Below, in pieces: positions 62,401-64,000 of a stretch of DNA of 64,000 nucleotides (within the stretch, counting starts at the first letter, position 1; the number at the start of each line of letters is the position of its first letter). Position numbers and translations under genes: made by a program. The notes under the pieces were generated by a model. It saw only the letters and a program-made list of their open reading frames with translations. It was not told where the DNA came from and searched no databases. This DNA is from Undaria pinnatifida (lineage: Eukaryota; Sar; Phaeophyceae; Laminariales; Alariaceae): assembly GCA_012845835.1 (NCBI GenBank), contig JABAKD010000012.1, forward strand, positions 13,578,195 through 13,642,194, read 5' to 3'.

Positions 62401-64000
62401 CTGTCCATGCATCCTTGACTGCTGCATGGCCGACAATTTTCCCCTACCGCTCGTCTCCTTAGCCCTTGCCTCAGTTATTTCCCTGGTCGTTTCCTCCGCT
62501 GCTTGCCTTACCACTGTCTTAACGTCTCGTTCCATGGTCAATTGTTTCATCCGCTGCTGAATCAACTCGCTCTTCTCTGAATAGTAATACCCCTTCAGCA
62601 GCTCCGGGCTCGGACCGAACGATTGTCGTGCTGTGATAACTGCCGTAGTGACGCAAGCTGTGTTGTTGCGCGGCCTGCCCGTATGACGTAGAGGAGGGTG
62701 GTATAAATGTATCCCGTATCACCACCAAACGCACGTGCCGGTCGTGACATTCCTTCACAGACCCTCGTGCGCACAGAACAAGGAGAAGCTACGCCGTAGA
62801 GTCACAAGCTCCGCATACACACACGAGTGCGCCGTGCCTTCTCTCGTACTCCCCTCGGCCGTATACGGTCTGTATCGTTGTATTACACACCCGGGTCGTG
62901 TCGTATTAGCATCAACGACTGCCTCCGAAGGTAGACTATCCACCTCAAGAAGACTCAAACGCAGATAAGCGATCCTTCCACATACAAAAGGAAACCCAAA
63001 TATCCGTAGACCAGTATCTGAATCGTAGTATCACGAAACGTATTTCATTAACTCTATTGTCAGCACGAAACGATTCCAGAGGTCGGGTGGTTGCAGTCAA
63101 AGGAGCTGGAGGACCACCTCACCACCGTCCTCAAGCCCTTCAGTTGGCTACAAAGTTTTTACTGACGTAAGTACTACTAGTATCTGTTGGCGATGGCGCT
63201 GGTGGTTTTGTGCCATGAAATCGTCTGCCTAAAAGGTAGGTCGACTACTTTTCGATCGCGATATTGCGGCTTTGATCTTGTGGTTGTTTTCATTTGTATT
63301 ACGTACGACTGTTTCAACATGCGACCTTTCGATTTTGATCGCGACTGTCGTACATGCAGCGTGGAGATCTTGCGCGGCAGCGGATCGGCCGACGGCGACG
63401 GGGGTTACATAGAGGTCCGCCCTGGAGGAGTCAACAAGGGGGCGTTCGTATCGGGCATCTTGTCGAGACAGGTGAGGTGGTAGCTGTTGAACTGTTTCGT
63501 GCGGGGGCCCCTTCAGCAGCAACAGCAATAATAGAGGCAGCAGCCGAAGCAGACGCAGCAGCAGTTCAGCGGTAACAGCAGCAGCGACAGCAACTGCAGC
63601 GGCAGCTGTAACAGCAGCAGCAGTAGCAGCTGCTGCAGCAGCAACAACGGTAACAGCACCAGCAGCGGCAACAGCCGTAGAAGCAGCAGGAACAATGGTA
63701 GTATTCATAGCAGCAGTAGTAGCAGCAGCAATATTTGCAGCAGGAGCAACGGTAGCAGCAGTCACACTTCAGTGTGGCTAACGCGTGTCGTCCCGACATT
63801 TTTTGCTCAATTTTGCCCCGAATTATCAAAACGTTGCCTAGAGCAGCGCTTTTGTGTTTTTATCGTGTCACCACCCCACATACCACTATTCGCAACCTCG
63901 AAACGGTTTGGCAGGTCGAGATGGGGCTGATGCCCGACTTCATTCTAGCGATGGGGGACGAGGAGTCGGATGAGATGATGTTCGAGGCGGTGAAGGAGTT
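41449..64000 (+). CDS. CBM20-trehalose-6-phosphate synthase/phosphatase-like protein, 21 exons, 3' end missing
   Basis: Known role of the family: TPS makes trehalose-6-phosphate from UDP-glucose and glucose-6-phosphate; TPP removes the phosphate; CBM20 binds alpha-glucans. Exons: 41449-41720, 47751-47814, 47886-47939, 49172-49308, 49994-50087, 51470-51697, 52138-52278, 53538-53726, 54108-54198, 55746-55915, 56315-56410, 56894-57019, 57512-57736, 58160-58373, 59027-59175, 59470-59604, 59804-59901, 60317-60395, 61939-62096, 63360-63471, 63915-64000. All junction phases agree, giving 972 codons without a stop. Order: CBM20 (1-91), linker (92-176), GT20 domain (about 190-690), HAD phosphatase domain (about 720-end). 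Similarity is to plant class II TPS. Catalytic changes VSFFLP, G342 and G731 argue against normal synthase and phosphatase activity; a regulatory or glucan-sensing role is inference. No targeting signal is seen at the N-terminus. Confidence 0.88.
42115..42860. repeat. Intron 1: AGTGCCGG units and repeat G
   Basis: TAGTGCCGG recurs at 42115, 42701 and 42731 with GCACCATTGG/TACCATTGGGAGC words. 42440-42650 is repeat G (GGTCACGATCTAGATCACGA, AGATCATGTAGATCATAT). No coding potential. Confidence 0.5.
42861..43960. other. Intron 1: repeat I remnant and unassigned sequence
   Basis: 43140-43280 shares GTGCGGGGTCCCACTGTA-like sequence with 48640-48750 and 39700-40300. The remainder shows clusters of TACTGCTGTA words but nothing else. 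Confidence 0.4.
43967..44095 (+). repeat. Telomere-like CCCTAAA stretch
   Basis: AACCCTAAACCCTAAATCCC begins a block in which CCCTAA/CCCTAAA words recur, decayed, until about 44090. It could be an old interstitial telomere repeat or simple A/C-rich drift. Confidence 0.4.
44385..44470 (-). repeat. Repeat D fragment with a 31-bp tandem duplication
   Basis: CAAAGATGGGTATTGACCCT and CAAAGATGGGTATCGACCCT start two adjacent 31-base units. The flank GATCGAACTCGCAGCTGACG is the repeat D reverse strand. Confidence 0.6.
45085..47075. repeat. Intron 1: ~880-bp direct duplication plus an inverted partial copy
   Basis: 45660-46260 and 46545-47070 share, in order, GTGGCTGCGAGGCTGAGCGG, CCTATGACAGCACACATTCC, CAGAAGCACCG, GGGCTCGGCGAGGCGAAATG-like and GGATCCAGCCATGCGTCG-like segments. 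45085-45420 matches 45990-46255 in inverted orientation. In all three, one strand reads a peptide of the type MRRNVPTGPLLASQQKAR, LGRRR. It is probably an old mobile element. Confidence 0.65.
47265..47560 (+). repeat. Imperfect TGT/GTTG microsatellite block
   Basis: GTTGTGGATGTTGTGGGTGT occurs twice (47279, 47333) within 300 bases dominated by TTG/GTT triplets. Confidence 0.85.
47751..47814 (+). CDS. TPS exon 2: acidic linker
   Basis: Reads ELDPVKEADAAPVMAEDVLDK between TTTTTTAG and GTAAGC. Its phase (one base then 21 codons) joins exactly to exon 1. It resembles exon 3 at protein and DNA level (AAPVxAExxLD), so the two are a tandem exon duplication. Confidence 0.7.
47886..47939 (+). CDS. 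TPS exon 3: duplicated linker exon
   Basis: Reads VLKETVAAPVTAEGALDN (18 codons, phase 0) with acceptor CGCAG and donor GTAAGT. Because both exon 2 and exon 3 preserve frame, alternative inclusion is possible. Introns 2 and 3 share TGTTGGAATATGG sequence (47852 and 48109), showing that the duplication unit ran across intron and acceptor. Confidence 0.65.
49172..49308 (+). CDS. TPS exon 4: linker before the synthase domain
   Basis: Reads YKGSGVGFFAGIFRGSSRG, PQGDILRSIKFTAANRTSHQ, ASMMAL. Entered in phase 0 after CACGTGCAG and left in phase 2 at CTCAG|GTTTGT, exactly the phases needed by its neighbours. It has no family match I can name, and is accepted because of phase, splice sites and position. 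Confidence 0.55.
49440..49495 (+). repeat. Copy of exon 4 end and donor in intron 4
   Basis: GGGTGATGGCCTTCAGGTTT then CTTAGCGGTGTAGACGAAGG matches 49293-49345 (GCATGATGGCCCTCAGGTTT, GTACAAGCGGTGCAGGCGTG). The donor AG|GTTT is kept; offset is about 145 bases. Confidence 0.7.
49994..50087 (+). CDS. TPS exon 5: N-terminal strand of the GT20 domain
   Basis: Reads AKTVAKEKSSAITTRDG then VVVVSFFLPVIIDK. VVVVSxxLP is the first beta strand of trehalose-6-phosphate synthases, normally VSNRLP, with the Arg contacting glucose-6-phosphate; here Asn-Arg is Phe-Phe. It ends at AAG|GCAAGT, a GC donor with perfect flanking consensus. The frame to exon 6 is kept only with this donor. Confidence 0.75.
50298..50345 (+). 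repeat. Copy of exon 5 end in intron 5
   Basis: CGTCGTCGTAGTC then TTTTTCCTGCCTGCCATCAT and TGATGAG match exon 5's CGTCGTAGTCAGC, TTTTTCCTGCCCGTCATCAT, CGATAAG. The GC donor is followed by GTT instead of AAGT. Confidence 0.7.
50380..51330. repeat. GATGGTTGGTG array and 135-bp tandem duplication
   Basis: A degenerate GGTTGAGACTGCGATGG array is followed by two ~135-base units (51040-51172, 51175-51300) sharing GATCTTCAATGG, TTGTAGCGGTGGTT and GAGACAACGATTATTGAAAT. The segment 50860-51015 (CCGGTCCGACCCGTGATATT, CTCCTGACCC) also occurs at 54270-54420. Confidence 0.65.
51470..51697 (+). CDS. TPS exon 6: GT20 domain
   Basis: Reads DIDGNWVVEWDYESLLSLHS, then RVGFLRYGEDGIKPEDEEAV, FSCVPVFLERSLVQKFYRDFCK. 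It corresponds to the plant class II stretch from the WDxDSL-like motif to the FCK before LWPxFH. Acceptor TTGCAG, donor GTGACG; 76 codons in phase 0. Confidence 0.9.
51774..51972 (+). repeat. Two successive copies of exon 6 end in intron 6
   Basis: Copy 1 (51774-51865): TGGCAAAGGCGATACGGTCG, TTTTCCTGC, GTTCCCTGGTGCAGATTTTT match 51610-51697. Copy 2 (51912-51972): TTCCTCGATAGGTTCGTGCA and GGACTTATGCAAG match only the last 60 exon bases. Copy 2 still has TGCAAG|GT-like context with GTTTTT, while copy 1's donor is lost. Confidence 0.7.
52138..52278 (+). CDS. TPS exon 7: GVLWPVFH segment
   Basis: Reads GVLWPVFHHVVDVYGDQ, LWQAYANVNRRFRDKIVE. The LWPxFH and WxAYxxxNxxFxDxI motifs are typical of TPS. 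Donor GAG|GTGCGG. 47 codons, phase 0. Confidence 0.9.
52583..52645 (+). repeat. Copy of exon 7 end and intron start in intron 7
   Basis: GATTTAGGGACAAGACCGTC then GAGCTGCGGAGGGAGGCAAT matches 52256-52296 almost base for base. The match continues ~20 bases past the exon end, so the unit includes the donor, which in the copy is CT in place of GT. Confidence 0.85.
52825..52955 (+). repeat. Third exon 7 copy, split by a family A insertion
   Basis: CGCCAGACACGATTTA (52827-52842) corresponds to CGCCAAACAAGATTTA of the previous copy. After the family A element, CAAGGGGTCGTCGAGGTGCG resumes the exon end and even the GT donor. The insertion point falls within the TTTAGGGACAAG word. Confidence 0.65.
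52839..52927 (+). mobile_element. Family A mini-element (copy 4)
   Basis: TTAACGCCTTTACAACTGGA to GGGGCTCTACAGGGGTCAA. Nested in a decayed exon copy. Confidence 0.65.
53538..53726 (+). CDS. TPS exon 8: altered HDYHL motif
   Basis: Reads VYNEGDMVWVHGFHLLLLP, RVGLFLHTPFPSSEIFRTLP, REDLLRGMLNADQ. The family motif is WVHDYHLMLLP; the Asp that contacts the acceptor sugar (Asp130 of E. coli OtsA) is Gly (residue 342, codon GGC). The His of FLHxPFP (His154 of OtsA) is kept. Confidence 0.92.
54108..54198 (+). CDS. TPS exon 9: GFHLFEYARHF
   Basis: Reads IGFHLFEYARHFLTCCKRIL then GLNEGDSNNR, matching IGFHTFDYARHFLSCCSRMLG of class II TPS. Phase 0 in, phase 1 out (GAG|GTATGG). Confidence 0.92.
54570..54655 (+). 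mobile_element. Family A mini-element (copy 5)
   Basis: TTAACGCCTTTATGACTGAA to GGGGTTCTCAAGGGGTTGA in intron 9. Confidence 0.65.
54730..54960 (+). repeat. Degenerate GATTGGTTGGTT tetranucleotide-like array
   Basis: TTGGTTGATT words fill most of 54780-54960 in intron 9. Confidence 0.75.
55746..55915 (+). CDS. TPS exon 10
   Basis: Reads NTNVFYNGRCVSIESMHGGI, EPSIITANLANPGISG, KEYHGRFVFLGIDK. It covers the GIH(I/M)G-like region and the start of the (V/I)D-x(5)-KG motif completed in exon 11. Acceptor TTTCAG, donor GTACTG. Confidence 0.9.
56315..56410 (+). CDS. TPS exon 11: VERLKG segment
   Basis: Reads VERLKGLQLKFTAFYKLLME then SPQLADKVVLLQ. The Lys of the DRLDYxKG motif (Lys267 of OtsA, phosphate contact of the nucleotide sugar) is kept; the preceding Arg position is Lys (IDK|VER). 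Confidence 0.9.
56425..56740 (+). repeat. GCGTGCCTTT array in intron 11
   Basis: About twenty-five copies of a 10-12 base word of the type CGCGTGCCTTTGG / CACGCCTTTCG; plus-strand frames through it are artefacts. Confidence 0.8.
56894..57019 (+). CDS. TPS exon 12
   Basis: Reads VGISALEREQDYQKCLNELR then TLAAKINRECAPSPDRPVLV. Acceptor TGGCAG, donor TTCAG|GTTAGC. 42 codons, phase 0. Confidence 0.9.
57512..57736 (+). CDS. TPS exon 13: nucleotide-sugar site RDGLN...E
   Basis: Reads LPYLCLADCLINTAVRDGLN, NLPLEYVFVHEKARK, GVMMLSEFTSCMRVMRGAIR, INPWK. Asp and Glu of RDGxNxxxxE (Asp361 and Glu369 of OtsA, donor-site residues) are both present, as is SEF. Confidence 0.92.
57890..57966 (+). repeat. 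Copy of exon 13 end with donor in intron 13
   Basis: GAGCGAGATCACGTCGTGCA, CGAGTGTCGAGATCGACGCT and GGCGCTATTCGCATCTATCC match 57676-57736. Both an upstream CCCAG acceptor and a GGGAG|GTGCGT donor are present, but the frame is broken by small indels. Confidence 0.75.
58160..58373 (+). CDS. TPS exon 14: end of GT20 and hinge
   Basis: Reads VEEVAAVMVEVAQPMRMELR, then YVTSNTTSYWAAQILTDLK, NFRVV. W-x3-FL/DL-like helices close the synthase domain and lead to the phosphatase domain. Leaves in phase 1 at TGG|GTGAGG. Confidence 0.9.
58660..58850 (+). repeat. Two copies of exon 14 end with donor in intron 14
   Basis: Copy 1 (58660-58738): CCGATAGGACTCCC, TTAGGGTCGTGGGTGATGAA. Copy 2 (58745-58850): CGGACCGACCTGGCGGTGGG, TCGGTGGACAGGAGCATCCT, CATGGGTGAGAG. 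Both match 58285-58382 through the GGGTGA donor. Confidence 0.85.
59027..59175 (+). CDS. TPS exon 15: HAD motif I with Gly for Asp
   Basis: Reads MESNFGLLDVASVMRSYRPA then KRRVIFLDYGGTVCE. HAD motif I is DxDx(T/V); here D729-Y-G731-G-T733. The nucleophile Asp is kept but the general acid/base Asp is Gly (codon GGT). Acceptor TATCAG, donor GTAAAC. Confidence 0.92.
59391..59431 (+). repeat. C41 homopolymer at the exon 16 acceptor
   Basis: Forty-one consecutive C end 38 bases upstream of the AG. It may serve as the pyrimidine tract; on the other strand the G-run could form a quadruplex. Confidence 0.9.
59470..59604 (+). CDS. TPS exon 16: HAD motif II
   Basis: Reads LKGVAMPSEALKQLLTTLCA, RNLVFVISGREKEEMVEALG. 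The Ser of SGR (motif II) is present. A C41 run (59391-59431) lies just upstream of its acceptor. Confidence 0.9.
59804..59901 (+). CDS. TPS exon 17
   Basis: Reads NLGLAAEHGLHFRFPGELRT then PSSNSGYSSPSG. LAAEHG is a hallmark of TPP domains. Acceptor TGGCAG, donor GAG|GTGCGT. Confidence 0.9.
60317..60395 (+). CDS. TPS exon 18
   Basis: Reads DSSSFVKRKWETLVALRDQS then WRQLTR, the W-x(7-9)-D-x-W region after LAAEHG. The shortest catalytic exon; acceptor CTCAAG, donor AGG|GTGAGT. Confidence 0.85.
60590..61880 (+). repeat. ~65-bp satellite with a palindrome in each unit (intron 18)
   Basis: About twenty diverged units of the form GACGCTGTACGGCGTTTACC, GTACATGCCAGCTTCGACAA, CC. Each holds the hairpin TGTACGG-NNNN-CCGTACA with the stem often perfect, while the spacer varies. 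It fills nearly the whole intron between exons 18 and 19. Confidence 0.85.
61939..62096 (+). CDS. TPS exon 19
   Basis: Reads TIMNLYAQRTHGTYVVNKGS, ALLWQFRDADPEFGWLQSKE, LEDHLTTVLKPF. Matches the MxxYTxxTxGxxxExKxxALxWxYxDADPxFGxxQAKEL core of class II proteins. Its 3' end is copied in intron 19 at 63075-63143. Confidence 0.92.
62219..62438. mobile_element. ~220-bp foldback element in intron 19
   Basis: Left arm 62219-62308 (TTGTCGACCATGCAGCAGCC, AAGGATGCATGG, GACAGGCA, AAAATAGT) is the imperfect reverse complement of right arm 62345-62438 (ACTATTTTG, TGCCTGTC, CCATGCATCCTT, CATGGCCGACAA), with a ~36-base loop. It could transcribe into a long hairpin within the pre-mRNA. Confidence 0.8.
63075..63143 (+). 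repeat. Recent copy of exon 19 end in intron 19
   Basis: GGGTGGTTGCAGTCAAAGGA, GCTGGAGGACCACCTCACCA and CCGTCCTCAAGCCCTTCAG differ from exon 19 at only about two positions over the last 60 bases. The following bases are TT instead of the GT donor. Confidence 0.9.
63360..63471 (+). CDS. TPS exon 20: GVNKG
   Basis: Reads VEILRGSGSADGDGGYIEVR then PGGVNKGAFVSGILSRQ. The Lys of GVxKG (HAD motif III) is present. Acceptor CATGCAG, donor GTGAGG. Confidence 0.9.
63490..63775 (+). repeat. Imperfect CAG/GCA array in intron 20
   Basis: AGCAGCAGCAGTAGC-type triplets; the long Ala/Cys/Leu frames on the minus strand are artefacts of it. Confidence 0.9.
63915..64000 (+). CDS. TPS exon 21 (cut by the window edge)
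   Basis: Reads VEMGLMPDFILAMGDEESDE then MMFEAVKE. GDExSDExMF corresponds to the metal-binding GDDxSDExMF of TPP, with Glu for the second Asp. The exon continues beyond the window. Confidence 0.9.

Noticed and set aside
63229-63829. Long Ala-, Leu- or Cys-rich minus-strand frames
   Set aside because: They read a CAG-type array in intron 20 opposite a well-supported gene.

Overview
The window reads as nuclear DNA from a repeat-rich eukaryote with long introns, most likely a photosynthetic stramenopile (brown alga or relative). Three observations support this. First, a CBM20 starch-binding domain is fused to a plant class II-like trehalose-6-phosphate synthase/phosphatase. Second, a minus-strand exon starts with a signal peptide whose predicted cleavage site is followed by Phe (CDA|FV), the pattern of ochrophyte plastid precursors. 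Third, introns are long GT-AG introns, with one GC-AG intron. The lineage call is inference; no rRNA or organelle marker is present.

Layout. 1-13.3 kb is mostly repeats: a degenerate GTCGAAAC array, several copies of a ~280-bp inverted-repeat element (family B), 49-bp and 33-bp minisatellites, and a ~570-bp tandem duplication carrying the tail of a minus-strand reading frame. 13.4-16.6 kb holds two isolated minus-strand exons, each surrounded by decayed copies of itself. 18-34 kb has more repeats, a Tc1/mariner-type element (24.5-25.3 kb), a tRNA-like sequence (26.3 kb), a 1.4-kb inverted-repeat element with a Cys-rich reading frame (27.3-28.8 kb), and the first exon of a probable plastid protein (29.35-29.81 kb, minus). 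34-38.7 kb has two copies of a tRNA-derived SINE and a GATACCATCG satellite split by a hAT-like element with a broken BED-finger gene.

From 41,449 to the right edge lies one plus-strand gene, reconstructed as 21 phase-consistent exons (972 codons, 3' end outside the window). It encodes CBM20, a linker, a glycosyltransferase family 20 domain and a HAD phosphatase domain. Donor-site residues of the synthase are kept, but the acceptor-site Asp (WVHGFH for WVHDYH) and Arg (VSFFLP for VSNRLP) are replaced. The second Asp of HAD motif I is Gly (LDYGGT). The product is therefore more likely a sensor or regulatory pseudoenzyme than a bifunctional trehalose enzyme.

The most unusual signal is architectural. 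At least six introns of this gene carry one or more decayed tandem copies of the 3' end of the preceding exon, running through its splice donor. The minus-strand exons at 13.4 and 15.6 kb have copies of their 5' ends plus acceptor. Together with many non-exonic tandem duplications, this suggests introns here grow by repeated short tandem duplication across exon-intron junctions, followed by decay of the copy's splice site.
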